Shown here: positions 9,334 through 20,549 of the stretch, piece after piece | Numbering within the stretch: position 1 is the first letter of the stretch | Layout: each line of letters begins with the position of its first letter | NCBI GenBank assembly: GCA_918797485.1 | Contig: CAKKNE010000002.1 | Location: 4,740,501-4,804,500, forward strand | Direction: 5' to 3' | Length of the DNA: 64,000 nt | Origin: Pelagomonas calceolata | Taxonomy: Eukaryota > Sar > Pelagophyceae > Pelagomonadales > Pelagomonadaceae | Made by a program: the position numbers and the translations under genes | The notes under the pieces: model-generated | Told to the model about the DNA's origin: nothing | Database searches by the model: none | What the model saw: the letters and a program-made list of their open reading frames with translations, nothing else

Positions 9334-10887
9334 TTAGTCCCCCAACGCCGTCGCCGCGTGCACGAGCCGCGCGTCGAGGCCCTCCCCCACCTCGTCACCC
9401 GCGCGGTAGAGCAGGAGCCGGCCCGCCCGCACGAGGTCCAGCACGACGCGCGCGTCCGCTCTTGAGGGAGGCGGCCGCCGCGCGGCGACGCACGGCTCGC
9501 CCGGCGCGAGGGCGGCGAGCTGCGCGTCGCCCCGTCGGATCACGAAGTCGTGGCGCTTCTCGTTCTCCACACAAATTCCGCCGCACCAATGACTTGGATC
9601 ACCCCTCACACAACACGCGTCGTACTCCGCCTTGGATCGAGAGGACGCGTCCCTGACAACAGCGACGTACCGCAAGTCCAGCGCGTAGTCGAGGCCGTGG
9701 TTTCTGGCAGGCGCCGCGACCCACTCCTCGCAGTCATCGAAGGCTTGTCGCGCCACCCTCGCATGTATCGAGGCGTCGTCCACCGAGAAAGGTAACGAGA
9801 CCCAGGCGCACGTTTTTTTACCTTCCAATGGATCGAGCCGCCGGAAGTCGCTCGTCTCGTGCGAGTGCAGGACGTCGCAGTGGCGGCCCCCCTTCAGCCG
9901 TTTCTCGACGGCTAGGGCGGCCGAAACGGCTCGTGGGGAGGTCTCCGGGTCGTCCGTGGAGGAGGAGGTAGCCACGAAGGTATCCTCATGATCAAAGCCG
10001 TCGCAAGTTAATGCGGCATGCGCGCGCGTCGCCGGGTCCCGGCCCCGGCAGTTCGCGGCGTCATCTATTGAATGCCACTTTGCCCGAGATATATGCAGCG
10101 CCGCTCTGAAAGCGACCTGATCCATCAATTGCGGCGGGTCCGCTCGTCGCAGGTCTCTGTACGTCCTCGACCAATGGTTTAACAGATCTAACGCTTTCGG
10201 CGTTCTTCTCAGAAACAAAGCACCGGTGTTCGCTTCGGGTGTTGATAGATCCACATCATAGGACAGCCTCAACTGGCCGCCGGCGTGCCACCTTGCTGGA
10301 GGCACGGGCACGAATGCGACGTCAGCTTTGTCCATAGCACAAGCGTACTTCACGAGGCTGCGACACACGATCGTGTCCGCGTCCAGGAACACGAGCGCAC
10401 CGTAGGTCGGCGCTCTTTTTAAAGCTTCCGTCAGGGATCTGATTTTTGCCGCTCGCAAATCCGCGACCGCCTTGTTATTCGCATCCCCAACAGTAGTCCA
10501 GGGCTTGTGCTTCGACACGAGTTTTTTCCCGTCCTTCTGGTACGTGCGGAAGGCCACAAATTCCGGCATGCTGTTGAACGATGTCGCGTTTTCTGCCTCT
10601 GCCAATACGTCGACATAGTCAAAAACGACGCCGTGGCCGTCGCATTTTGTCGCTTCCTTCTTCACGTGCGACGCGCCCTTCGCATCGGTGATCAGCACCG
10701 TATGGGCTTGCGGATGCGCGGCCTTCGCCGAACGCGCGCTCCGGCGCGCTTTCGCGAGCGTCCGCGGGCCTACCGCAAAATAGGCGAAGGCTAGTTCTTC
10801 GCAGTGGTCGGCGTGTTCGTCTGCCGTTGTGGCGGCGTGCTCCTGCGCCGCCGTGGCGAGCAGCAGAAGCAGTAGGCGCGCGATCAT
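9334..10887 (-). CDS. Secretory-pathway glycosyltransferase-like protein
   Basis: 517 residues from the ATG at 10887, chosen because it gives a clean signal peptide or anchor (MIARLLLLLLATAAQEHA). The frame stays open to 11181, where another hydrophobic stretch (VIGNFLLFCLSL) could instead be used. Residues 30-200 resemble a nucleotide-diphospho-sugar transferase fold: FAYFAVGPRTLAKA, an internal HTVLITDAKG strand and VFLDADTIVC with a DAD (DxD metal-binding) motif near 169-171. QLMDQVAFRAAL near 250 matches the acceptor-side DQ motif of GT8-like enzymes. The C-terminal 200 residues have many Cys pairs. Golgi/ER glycosyl transfer is inferred; sugar and acceptor are unknown. It is head-to-head with the SUMO ligase gene. 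Confidence 0.65.
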   Translation of the reverse strand: MIARLLLLLLATAAQEHAATTADEHADHCEELAFAYFAVGPRTLAKARRSARSAKAAHPQAHTVLITDAKGASHVKKEATKCDGHGVVFDYVDVLAEAENATSFNSMPEFVAFRTYQKDGKKLVSKHKPWTTVGDANNKAVADLRAAKIRSLTEALKRAPTYGALVFLDADTIVCRSLVKYACAMDKADVAFVPVPPARWHAGGQLRLSYDVDLSTPEANTGALFLRRTPKALDLLNHWSRTYRDLRRADPPQLMDQVAFRAALHISRAKWHSIDDAANCRGRDPATRAHAALTCDGFDHEDTFVATSSSTDDPETSPRAVSAALAVEKRLKGGRHCDVLHSHETSDFRRLDPLEGKKTCAWVSLPFSVDDASIHARVARQAFDDCEEWVAAPARNHGLDYALDLRYVAVVRDASSRSKAEYDACCVRGDPSHWCGGICVENEKRHDFVIRRGDAQLAALAPGEPCVAARRPPPSRADARVVLDLVRAGRLLLYRAGDEVGEGLDARLVHAATALGD

Positions 10888-11277
10888 CGCATTTTTTTGG
10901 CAGCCTAATTGGAGCAGGTGTGCTTGCGATGAACAATGCCTCGAATTGCAGTGTTTTTTCGTCTTGCGCTGCACCGTAGGGTCGCCTTTAGCTCCTGGCC
11001 GCACGTAAACTGGCGGTGCGTGCAAGCTTAAGCAAAAAAGCAAAAAATTGCCGATAACTAGCGGCTTAAAGACACTAGAAACGAAAGCCAAGCTGGCGCG
11101 CCGCTCGACTGAGGCTATAGAATCAGTCTCCGGCGCCGCTCTGGGCTCAGGGGAGCTATTTGTCACCGGCATCGCTGCCACGCGCGCGCGCGCTGCGTCA
11201 AAGGCCGCCGCCGCGCCGGGTCAGATCGATCTGCCAAAAGCGCCTTTAAAACGCGCCGCAGCGCGACGTAGCGCACG
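10888..11277. promoter_or_regulatory. Head-to-head intergenic region
   Basis: 390 bp between the divergent glycosyltransferase and SUMO-ligase genes, if the 10887 start is right. An in-frame extension of the minus-strand gene crosses most of it, so it could be part of that gene. An AACTAGCGGC element lies near 11057. No TATA box is obvious. Confidence 0.4.
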
Positions 11278-12006
11278 ATGACCAGCGACGTCGCGAGAAT
11301 AGCGACGAGCACCTGCGACAAGCTCCTCGCCAAGAAGGACACGTTCGGCGACCAGTGCGTCGCCGTGAGGGCCGAGCTCGAGAACTTCGCGAAGACTTGC
11401 AAGAAGCTCGAGGTGTCCGACGCGGCGAAGAAGAAGGCGTTTGATGCCATGATCAAGGCGATGTCAGGCACGCTGGAGACGACGCACGCCATCGACGCGT
11501 TCGTGCGAGCCTTGGAGAAGGTGCGGAACGACGCGAGGAGGGGTGTTTTCGACAACTCCGGAGACGCGTTCCCGGATGAATTCAGGAAAGCGTTGGACGC
11601 GGCCGTCGAGTCTTATGGAGAGGCCGACATCGACGACGAGCCTCCATTAAAAAAGCTGAGGGAAACCGCGGGCTTCGAGAAGGCTGATGATGCGGACGAG
11701 GACGTGGTATTGGACGACACGCATGATCAGGGAGAGGCGGCGCTGACGTGCCCCCTCTCGACCGGTCTTTTAGTGCAGCCGGTGAAGGCGCGGCCCTGCG
11801 GCCACGTCTACTCCACGGCCTCGGCCAAGGCCTTCTTCAAGGGCCAGGGCAAGAAGTGCGCCGTCTTCGGCTGCGACAAAATGCTCAAGTGGAGCGACTT
11901 CGTCAAGGACAAGGCCTCGGAGATCGCGCTCCGCGAGGCGCGGAAGAGGCGCGAGCGGACGCAGCGGTCCCAGGCCGAGGAGATCGACGACGAGGACGAC
12001 GAGTGA
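11278..12006 (+). CDS. SP-RING SUMO E3 ligase, NSE2/MMS21-like
   Basis: 242 residues. The C-terminal half is an SP-RING (Miz-type) finger: C158-P-L, then the hallmark C174-G-H-V-Y, then KKCAVFGCDKML. The order C-PL...CGH-Y...C...C is diagnostic of SIZ/PIAS/MMS21 ligases, which lack two of the canonical RING zinc ligands. The N-terminal 150 residues are helical and charged, as in MMS21, which uses this part to dock on SMC5. Size matches NSE2 (about 250) rather than the larger PIAS proteins. In the family it sumoylates targets as part of the SMC5/6 repair complex. The tail is basic, then acidic (EEIDDEDDE). The stop is 27 bp from that of the convergent HAD gene. Confidence 0.8.
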   Translation: MTSDVARIATSTCDKLLAKKDTFGDQCVAVRAELENFAKTCKKLEVSDAAKKKAFDAMIKAMSGTLETTHAIDAFVRALEKVRNDARRGVFDNSGDAFPDEFRKALDAAVESYGEADIDDEPPLKKLRETAGFEKADDADEDVVLDDTHDQGEAALTCPLSTGLLVQPVKARPCGHVYSTASAKAFFKGQGKKCAVFGCDKMLKWSDFVKDKASEIALREARKRRERTQRSQAEEIDDEDDE

Positions 12007-12033
12007 GTAAGTGTGTACAACCCAACTACTCAA

Positions 12034-13299
12034 CTACTTAACAACAACACTGAAGTCCCACGTGATGCACACGTTCAGGAGGACGCTCTGGGGGGCGACG
12101 GGCTCGGCCGCGGCCGAGGGCGCCGTGCGGTCCAGGAGCCCGTGGCCGACGCCGACCTGCAGGGCGATCATGGCGACCCACGTCGCCGCCGCATAGATCG
12201 GCGAAATGTGCAGGTCGGCGGCCATCGCAAGCTGCGGCGGCGCGAGCCAGACCGTATGTGGAGGCCGCGCCGCCGCCGTGCCGAGGGCCACGCAGACCTG
12301 GAGCGCCCAGACTACCACGGGTCCGCAGCACTGCCGCAGGACCGCGAGGAACGCGACCCACTCGATCGGCGAGAGGAGCGCGTGGAGCCATTTGTTTGCC
12401 GCTCCCGGATGCGCCGCGGCGTATTTTCTCCTTTCTTCCGCGTAGGCGTCGCGCCAGCGCTGGAGCGGCGAGCGCCGCGGCAGCGCCAGCAGCGCGTCGA
12501 GTTCTTTAGAAACGCAGAGCCCGTCGTTCGTCCAGGCCGAGACGGCGGCGGCGGCCGTTTTGGCCGCCTCCGTAGCGTTCGCCGTCGCGACGCCGACGTG
12601 CGCGGCGCGGAGCATCGCCGCGTCGTTGTGGCCGTCCCCGATTGCTACCGTCGCCGTCCGTAGCATCTCGTCGCCGAGGACGCGGCGCAGAGCCGTGGCC
12701 TTGTCGACCCCTCTCGAGACGAACTCGACGTGGATCTCGGCTTCCACAACGTCGAGGCCGTCGGGGAGCCGTACGTCATGCGCCGTCGCCGCTGGATCGT
12801 CGCTCAGCGCGAGGACCTTGATGGCTTCACATACGTAGGGCGCGCCGTCCGCGACGACCTCCTGCGCCGATCCGGCTTTCCGATCGAGCGCCGCAAGCTG
12901 GGCGCGCTGCTTCGCATTTGTCGCGACGCCGACGCTGCGAGTCGGCAGGACCAGCGAGACCGCGCCGCCGCATTCAATGGCGGCACGATACGCTTTGGCA
13001 GCGCGCTCCTCTCCGAGCGGCTCGAGGAAGCGTGTTACTGGCGCAGTGTGCGGCCGCAGCGTCGCACAGGACGCGCCGTTGAACAAAATGCACGTGACGG
13101 GCGCGCCGAGCGCATCCACAAAAGGCTGGACGTCCCAGGTCGGCCGGCCCGTGGCGAATATGAGGCGTACCGCTCTGCTGGCGCGGCGCAGCGCCGCGAG
13201 AGTTGCGGGTGCCAGCTTGTGGTCCGCGTCGAGCGTCGTGCCGTCGAGGTCTAGAGCTACTACGGCTGGGCGTACTTTTAGCAGGGCGGCTGCGGCCAT
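12034..13299 (-). CDS. HAD-superfamily (Cof-like) phosphatase with C-terminal membrane segments
   Basis: 421 residues. Motif I is VVALDLDGTTLD with nucleophile D17 and acid/base D19; motif II is LIFATGR; motif III/IV is VAIGDGHNDAAML near residue 220, followed by GVATANAT. This is the Cof/IIB subtype, which usually dephosphorylates sugar phosphates or related metabolites. Typical Cof proteins are about 270 residues. Here about 130 extra residues follow, with three or four hydrophobic segments (PIEWVAFLAVL, VVVWALQVCVALG, AAATWVAMIALQVGVG), implying membrane attachment, which is unusual for the family. No signal peptide. Start ATG at 13299. Substrate unknown. Confidence 0.8.
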   Translation of the reverse strand: MAAAALLKVRPAVVALDLDGTTLDADHKLAPATLAALRRASRAVRLIFATGRPTWDVQPFVDALGAPVTCILFNGASCATLRPHTAPVTRFLEPLGEERAAKAYRAAIECGGAVSLVLPTRSVGVATNAKQRAQLAALDRKAGSAQEVVADGAPYVCEAIKVLALSDDPAATAHDVRLPDGLDVVEAEIHVEFVSRGVDKATALRRVLGDEMLRTATVAIGDGHNDAAMLRAAHVGVATANATEAAKTAAAAVSAWTNDGLCVSKELDALLALPRRSPLQRWRDAYAEERRKYAAAHPGAANKWLHALLSPIEWVAFLAVLRQCCGPVVVWALQVCVALGTAAARPPHTVWLAPPQLAMAADLHISPIYAAATWVAMIALQVGVGHGLLDRTAPSAAAEPVAPQSVLLNVCITWDFSVVVK

Positions 13300-13843
13300 T
13301 CTTTAGCGCTGCGGTTGCGTGTGCTGCTCTACTTTGGGAGAGCACCTCCTGAACTCGATGTCAAGTGCAGCTCGCAGCCCAAAACTTGCAGCACTGAAAG
13401 CACGCGTTACGAAGACAATGATAACGGCTTGAAATAGCTGAATTCACGACAGCGGCAGCGGCAGCCGCGTCAAAGCCGCGCCGAGCTGCATGCAGAGCTC
13501 GGGTTTTTACGAATCTCCAGGTGCGTTTTCTTCGCCAGCAGAGCCCTTCCAGCCCTCGTGCTGCCGCAGCACACGCGAAGAGACGGATGCGGCTGGCCAT
13601 AGAATTTTTTTTTTTAGCAAAAAACATCTCGCGGCTTCCTCTTGCGGGAGCGTGCGCAGCGGTGGAGCAGCCGCCAAGCGCAGTGTGCTGCGGAATTGCA
13701 GCGCTGCAAGCGGCCCAAAGAGCTAGCGCCGAAGCGCTGCGGCCGTGGCGCAAGGCGTGACCCGACCGCCTCACAACAGGTGGCCTGAGCGCCCAGCCGG
13801 GACGCGGCGCGCGGGAGCAAGTTACGCAGCGGAATAATTCATC
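13300..13843. promoter_or_regulatory. Head-to-head intergenic region (HAD / clathrin)
   Basis: 544 bp between two divergent starts. It contains a long T tract near 13605-13616 and GCTAGCGC at 13722, 122 bp upstream of the clathrin ATG. Short open frames here have no recognisable protein content. Confidence 0.5.
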
Positions 13844-16800
13844 ATGGCGCAGCAAATACCCTTAACGTTTAGCGAGGTGCTCAACCTGCCGAGCCTGGGC
13901 GTCTCGGCGAACGCGATAAAATTCGGCGTACGCGACCTGAGTGAATAATGACCTTCCCGCCCGCGCCGCGCCGCCTTAGCTGTTTCCCCGTATTATCGAT
14001 CCGAACGCCCCGCGCGCGCCGCGCCGTTTCGCACCGTCGCGCGCGAAACCCCCGCGGAACGCCCACGCCTCGTTTCCTCACACAGTCCTGCGCCATGGAG
14101 TCCGACGCCTTCGTGAGCGTCTGCGACGGCTCGTCCGGCCAGCCCCAGGTTTTTATTGTGGACCTCAAGAACGGCAACCAGGTCATGAAGCGGCCGATGT
14201 CTGCTGAAGCCGCGATCATGAACCCGGTGAGCAAGATCCTGGCCTTGCGGGCGGGCCAACAACTACAAATCTTCAATCTGGAGTTAAGAGCCAAGATGAA
14301 GAGCCACCAGATGCCCGAGGCCGTCGTCTTCTGGCGCTGGGTCTCGCCGTCGACGATCGCGCTGGTCACACCGACCGCGGTCTTCCATTGGTCGACCGAG
14401 GGGTCCTCAGCACCCTCAAAAGTCTTCGACCGCCATGCGCAGCTCGGCGAGGGCACGCAAGTCATCAATTATCAAGTAAGCCCGGACGAGAAGTGGTGCC
14501 TCCTCATGGGCATCAGTCAAGGCGGCGCCGGCGTTATTAAAGGAGCGATGCAGTTGTATTCCAGAGACAAGTCGGTCTCGCAGACCTTGCAAGGCCATGC
14601 CGGCTGCTTCCACACCATGTCCGTGCCCGGTCGAACGGACAAGGCCCAGGTCCTCTGTTTCCAGGAGAAGAAGGAAGGCCAGCCCGCGAAGCTCTTCGTC
14701 ATGGAAGTTGGTCGAGATGCGTCGGCCGGCGCGGCGTTCCGACTGGCCCCAGTGCCCATCCCGGTGCCGGGCGACGCGCAGAACGACTTCCCCGTGTCTA
14801 TGTGAGTTGCAGTGTCCGTGACGCTTACGCCATCGCCGCGCGTCGTCTCCGTCAGACGAGGTCGTTCCGAGAGGACGCGGTCACGTCGATGGCGTCTTGA
14901 GACCGCGCCGCCGCGACGGCGTCGACGCGATGCCACGTCGACGCGGCCGTATCGAGGGAGCTGCAGCATCGTAACATCGCACACACAGGCTCGCCTCGCC
15001 GAAGCACGACATCCTCTACATGGTGTCGAAGATGGGCTACCTCTACTTGTTCGACTGTCTGAGCGGCAAGGCCTTATGTAGGGCTAGAATCACGACGGAC
15101 ACCGTCTTCGTCACGTGCCCTCAAACCTCCACCGGAGGCATTCTGGGCGTCACCGCGAGAAAAGGCCAATTATTACAAGTGTCGGTCAACGAACAGACGC
15201 TCGTGCCGTACGTCGTCTCGACGCTACGAGACACGCAATTGGGAATAGCGTTAGCCGGAAGACTAGGCTTACCAGGAGCCGACGACTTGTACGCGCAGGA
15301 GTTCCAGCGCCAGCTCGCCGCTGGTGATGTCTCTGGTGCCGCAAAAACAGCGGCAGACTCGCCCAACGGCATGCTGAGAACGGCAGAAACCATCCAAAGG
15401 TTCCAGGGTTTACCAGGACAGCCGGGCCAGCCCCAGCCCGTCTTCCAGTACTTCCACCTGTTACTAGAGAGAGGCAAGCTCAATTCCTTGGAGTCGATGG
15501 AGCTTGCTAAGCCCGTCATCGCGCAGGGGCGCACGCAGTTCCTCGAGAAGTGGCTCACGGAGGACAAGTTGGAGTGCTCGGAGCAGCTCGGTGATTTAGT
15601 AGTACAATCGGATGTCAATATGGCTCTCTCAGTATACTTGAGAGCCAATGTCCCCGAGAAGGCCGTGAATTGCTTCTTGCAACGGGGCGAGTACGACAAG
15701 ATCGCGGCGTATGCCGCGAAGGTCGGCTACCGCTGCGATTATGGAGTTATGCTCGGCAACCTAGCCAGGCAGAACCCCGCTGGCGCGCTAGATTTTGCGA
15801 AACAACTTAGTGCGGGTTCATTGGTGGATCCGAACGCCGTGGTAGAAATCTTCATGGGCCTGAACCGCATCCAGGAGACGACGGCGTTTCTGTTGGAAGC
15901 TTTGAAAGGTAACAAGCCCGAAGAGGGCTACCTCCAGACCAAATTGTTAGAAATCAACTTACGAGGCGGCTCCCCACAAGTGGCCGATGCCATTCTCCAG
16001 AACGCCATGTTCACGCACTACGACCGCCAGTACGTCGCGAAGTTGTGCGAGAGCTGTGGGTTGTCTCAAAGGGCTTTAGAACACTACACGGACACGGACG
16101 ACATCAAACGGTCACTGCTCGCGATGTGCAGCAACCCGCAGCAGTTGAATCCCGAATTTGTCCTGTCCTACTTCGGTTCGCTGTCTCCTGAAGCCTCATT
16201 GGACTGTCTTCGCGAATTATTACAGCGCAACATGCGGGGCAACATGCAGATCGTTACCCAGGTCGCCGCGAAATACAACGAGCAGATCGGGGCCGAGCCG
16301 CTGGTCGAGCTGTTCGAGGGCTTCAAATGCTACGAAGGGTTGTTTTATTATTTAGGACAGATCGTGAACTTTTCTCAAGATGCTTTAGTGCATTTCAAGT
16401 ACATCGAGGCGGCGGCGAAGTGCCAGCAGTTCAAGGAGGTCCGTTGTCCGGTGTCCTGCCTACGCCATCGTCGCGTCGACTGCGTGGAGGCGGACGCGAG
16501 GGCACGCCATCGACGCGATACACACGCAGGTTGAGCGCGTCTGCCGCGATAGTACCGTGTACGACCCCGAGACGGTGAAGCAGTTCCTGATGGACGCCAA
16601 ACTGCCCGACCCGAGACCGTTGATCCACGTCTGCGATAGACATGATTTTGTGGAAGAAATGACGTCGTATTTGCACAGCAACCAGCTCCAGAAGTACATT
16701 GAGGTCTACTGCAACAAAGTCAGTCCCCAGAAGACGCCGTTAGTCGTGGGCAAACTCCTAGATCTCGACGCGAACGAGGACTTCGTGCGCGGGTTACTCA

Positions 16801-19481
16801 ACTCCGTAGGACATGCGTGTCCCGTCGAGGAGCTCGTGGAGCAGGTCGAGCGTAGGAACCGACTGAGGTTGTTACAACCGTGGCTGGAGGCGAGAATCGC
16901 CACGGGCAACCAGGAGGTGGGCACGCACAATGCTATTGGCAAGATATATGTTACACTTAACAGGGACCCCGTATCATTTTTAACAAACGACCAGTGGTAC
17001 GACCCGGCCGTGCTCGGGAAGTACTGCGAGAAGCTGGATCCGTCGCTCGCATTTATCGCGTATAAGCGGGCGGGTGGGGCCTGCGACCAGGATTTGATTC
17101 GCGTTACTACTGCTAATGGGTTGTTCAAGGACCAGGCTCGGTATCTCGTCGAGAAGCAGGACCTGGAGCTGTGGGCCACCGTGTTGACGCCGCCGGACGA
17201 AGAGCAGCCCGGGGATACCTCGGAACAGAACCGTCGCTCTCTGATCGACCAGGTCGTGCAGACGGCGCTGCCGGAGACGCGGGACCCCGACCACGTGTCT
17301 ACTACCGTGAAAGCCTTCATGGCCGCGGACTTACCTCATGAGCTCATTGAGTTACTTGAGAGAATAGTGTTACAGGGTAGCGACTTCAGTGAAAATAAAA
17401 ATTTGCAGAATTTGTTGATTTTAACCGCTATAAAAGCGGACAAGGAGCGCGTCATGGAGTACATCAACCGCCTGGACAACTTCGACGGGCCGGAGATCGC
17501 GAAGATCGCGATTAGCGACCAGTACGGCATGTACGAAGAAGGTTTTGTAATATATACAAAGTTCGCCAAGGCCGCGGCCAAGCCGGATGAGGCCACCGAG
17601 CTGAACGTTTTAGCGATGGGCGTGCTTGTTGGTGATCTGAAGGCCATGGAGCGCGCCGCCGAGTTTGCCGAAAGGGCCGACGACAAGGCCGTGTGGTCTC
17701 GGCTGGCCAAGGCGCAACTCGCTGAAGGGTTACTGGCTCCGTCAATAGCTTCTTACTTGAAGGCCGACGACCACAAGGACTGGCCCGAGGTCGTGTCTGC
17801 CGCGGAAGGTTCCGATAGCTATGAGGAGCTCGTTCCTTATCTAGTGATGGCTAGAACCCATGTCAAGGAAGCCCAACTCGACACGACCTTGATCTACGCC
17901 TACGCCAAAGCGAACAAGCTCGGCGAGCTCGAAGAGTTCATCAGTGCGCCGAACGTGGCTCGCATCGACGACGTCGGCGAGCGCTGCTTCAACGAGCAGA
18001 TGTTCTCGGCCGCCAAGTTGTTATTTGCGTCGATCAACAACAACGCGAAGCTTGCGCTGTGTTTGGTGAATCTCGAGCAGTACCGCGAAGCTGTCGACGC
18101 TGCGCATAAGGCCAACAGTGTTTCTACCTGGAAGGAGGTCAATCGCGTCTGCGTTCGAGTGGGCGAGTTCAAGCTCGCTAGGATCGCGGGCCTGCAGATC
18201 ATCGTGCACCCGGATCACTTAGAAGAGCTCACTTCACTCTACGAGCGTTCAGGCGCCACTGATGAACTCATAGAATTGATGGAGCAAGGATTAGGGTTGG
18301 ATCAAGCCCATTCGGGCGTGTTCACGGAGCTCGGCGTCCTCTACTCGAAGTACGTCCCGGAAAAGCTCATGGAGCACATCAAGATCTTCTGGAGTCGCAT
18401 GAACGCGCCCAAGGTCATGAAGGCCTGCGAGAAGGCGTTGCTCTGGGACGAGGCCGTCTTCCTGCTCAAGGAAGATGAACAATATGATAGCGCCGTGAAG
18501 ACGATGATCGCGCATCCGTCCGCGTTCTCCCATGATCTGTTCCTGGATTGCGCGCAGAAGGTGCGGAACGCCGAGGTCTACTACAAGGCCATCGCGTTCT
18601 ACGTGGAACAGCAGCCGCTGCAGCTCAACAGGCTATTGCAGGTCTTGACGCCGAATCTAGATCACTCTAGGGTCACGCATCAACTGAGAAAACTTGAGAA
18701 TTTACCTTTGGCCCTACCTTACTTGAGGGACGTCCAGAAGGAAAATCTGACGGCCGTCAACGACGCCGTGAACGAGCTCTGCGTCGACGATGAAGATTAC
18801 GACGCTCTCCGGTCGTCGATCAACGACTTCGACAACTTCGATCATATTGCTTTGGCCCAGAAGGTCGAGAAGCATGAGCTGCTCGAGTTTCGACGCATCG
18901 CGGCCACGATCTACAAGAAGCACAAGCGCTGGGAGAAGAGTATACAGTTGTCCAAAGCTGATAAGATGTACAAGGACGCGATCGACACGTGTTCAGCGTC
19001 GGGCGACCCGGCCCTCGCGGAAGATTTGTTGAGGTTCTTCGTCGATGTGTGCGACAAGGAGTGCTTCTGCGCCACACTCTATACGTGCTACAAGATCGTA
19101 ACTCCCGACGTGGCCCTGGAGCTGGCCTGGCGGTCGGATTACGTGGACTTTGCGATGCCCTATGTTATACAATATGCGAGACACCTGCACGATACGATCG
19201 CGGAGCTCGAGAAGCGCACGGCACCGAAGGAGGAGCCCACCGAGTCGGAGCAGGCCCAGGCCGCCGCGGCGGCCATGTACGGCGACCCGGCCATGGGCAT
19301 GGCCGGCGCGCCGCTCCAGATCGGCTACCAGGACCCGTCGATGGGCTACGCGGACCCGTCGCAGATGTACAACGCGGGCATGAACGGCGGCATGGCGCCG
19401 CCAATGCCTGGTACCATGCCTGGTATGCCTCCACAAATGCCGCCGCAGGGCATGTACCCGGGCCAGATGCCGCAATACTAG
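13844..19481 (+). CDS. CLTC: Clathrin heavy chain, four exons
   Basis: Exons are 13844-13927, 14086-14801, 14989-16438 and 16530-19481, giving 1733 residues, the usual clathrin length. Exon 1 (MAQQIPLTFSEVLNLPSLGV) is short; splicing at GTACGC (13928) to TCCTGCGCC restores the conserved first propeller blade (MESDAF for the MESDKF of animals). Exon 2 ends in phase 2 and joins to ASPKHDILYMVSK. Exon 4 resumes at VERVCRDSTVYDPE. The N-terminal propeller includes MNPVSKILALRAG and FWRWVSPSTIALVT; the rest is helical clathrin legs with the FYVEQQPLQLN and YKKHKRWEKSIQLSK segments. The tail is Met/Pro/Gly-rich, where trimerisation and uncoating motifs lie in other species. It forms coats for endocytic and trans-Golgi vesicles. 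Introns 2 and 3 are introner-like. Confidence 0.95.
13928..14085 (+). other. Clathrin intron 1 (158 bp)
   Basis: Begins GTACGC and ends CACACAG, in phase 0. Position is fixed by the protein: IKFG joins SCAMESD, matching the spacing in other clathrins. An alternative donor 13 bp downstream (GTGAAT, 13941) would break the frame. The repeated introner core is not obvious here. Confidence 0.75.
14802..14988 (+). mobile_element. Introner-like clathrin intron 2 (187 bp)
   Basis: Donor GTGAGT, acceptor CACACACAG, phase 2. Contains TTACGCCATCGCCGCG at 14825 and, inverted, GTCGATGGCGTC at 14885. The stretch after the first motif (CGTCTCC.TCAGACGAGG) also occurs in anoctamin intron 2, so the two are copies of one element rather than independent introns. 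Confidence 0.75.
16439..16529 (+). mobile_element. Introner-like clathrin intron 3 (91 bp)
   Basis: Donor GTCCGT, acceptor CACACGCAG, phase 0; GT follows both splice junctions (GAG/GTCC and CAG/GTTG). Carries CTACGCCATCGTCGCG and a second copy, CACGCCATCGACGCG, just before the acceptor. Confidence 0.75.
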
Positions 19482-19800
19482 ACACGCGCCTTCCCTCTCC
19501 CCGTCCCCTCCCCCGCTTCGTCGTAAGCATCTATAGGCGCTATTGTTCTTACTCGAGGCTAGAGTTCCAGACGACTTCCAGACGCGTCTCGCGCAAATCT
19601 CGAAAGATCTAGGGTGAAGCCCTACTACCGCCGTAGTACCGGATTACTAGTAATCCGAGTCCCGGGCCGAGTCGATTGCGCCGTCACGTGACGGTGGAGA
19701 CTCGGACGCCTGAGCATAGAGCTATGACCCCGGAGCTATGACGTCCAGTCACTACGGTCCCCTCAGGACGCCCTCGACGCGCACCAAGACCACACAACCC
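19482..19800. other. Tail-to-tail intergenic region
   Basis: 319 bp between the clathrin stop and the stop of the convergent secreted-protein gene. It has short self-similar CCGGATTACTAGTAATCCG, a 19-bp inverted repeat at about 19639-19657 that could form a hairpin. No gene seen. Confidence 0.5.
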
Positions 19801-20358
19801 TTACTCATCTTCATCAGGTAAATGAACTTCGACGGCCACGCGAGGCCTTCCACTATCATCCCGCAGCTCCAAGCGATGGCCGTGCGGGATCGCCCGGCTC
19901 GATTGACCGCCCGGGCCGAAGGGCACGACCGGCGCGTCGTCGTGGTGCTTCAATTCAATGACTGAATTACTTTCGAGCATCGGGTTCGAAAACGTGATCC
20001 CATAGGGCTGCTCGATGAACCGACTCGGAATGATGTGAAACCGCACGCGCCACTTCATGTCCGCGCTCCGGACCACGAACGAATCGCGGAACCGCACGAA
20101 CCGGCCCGCTTCCTCGTCCGGCCCGAGTACCGCACAGAGCGTCTCGGACATGTCCCACGTCGGTTCTGGATGCTCCATGCCCTGGTTGCCCTCGTTGCCC
20201 AAGTAGTAGAAGGCCAAATCCTCGTCCCCAATGTTGGAAACGATGATCTTGTGGTGTTTATCGACGCGAAAGTCCCGTGCCAATTCGATGTCCGCGTGGC
20301 TGGCGTGGATGTGGTCGTCGGCCGCCGCGAGGGCTGCGAGGAGGAGTATCCGCCGCAT
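19801..20358 (-). CDS. Secreted protein of unknown function
   Basis: 185 residues from the ATG at 20358, preferred to upstream non-ATG codons because it yields a short signal peptide (MRRILLLAALAAADDH). The mature part has no cysteines and alternates beta-like stretches (HHKIIVSNIGDEDLAFYYLG, KWRVRFHIIPSRF) with acidic loops, ending in an acidic tail (LPDEDE). It looks like a small beta-rich extracellular or lumenal domain. I recognise no family. The upstream region overlaps the 3' side of the neighbouring minus-strand gene by less than 200 bp, so transcription units are close. Confidence 0.55.
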   Translation of the reverse strand: MRRILLLAALAAADDHIHASHADIELARDFRVDKHHKIIVSNIGDEDLAFYYLGNEGNQGMEHPEPTWDMSETLCAVLGPDEEAGRFVRFRDSFVVRSADMKWRVRFHIIPSRFIEQPYGITFSNPMLESNSVIELKHHDDAPVVPFGPGGQSSRAIPHGHRLELRDDSGRPRVAVEVHLPDEDE

Positions 20359-20549
20359 GGCTTCGTTGCAACACGTATCGCTGGGCAGCGTGCAGCAATG
20401 CGATAGCGTACGGTGGGCTGCCCCCAAAAAAAAGTCGAGCTCGACGCGTGCGTGCGGGTTCTTGAAGAACGCTCCAAAGGTCCCAACCCCTTACGCCGTC
20501 GCCGCGCCACGCATCAACTTCCACAAATATATACAACACATCCTTACCC

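Noticed and set aside
13361-13855. A minus-strand gene of 164 codons upstream of clathrin.
   Set aside because: No conserved motif, and it overlaps the clathrin ATG and the spacer; its T tract encodes an unlikely Lys/Phe run.
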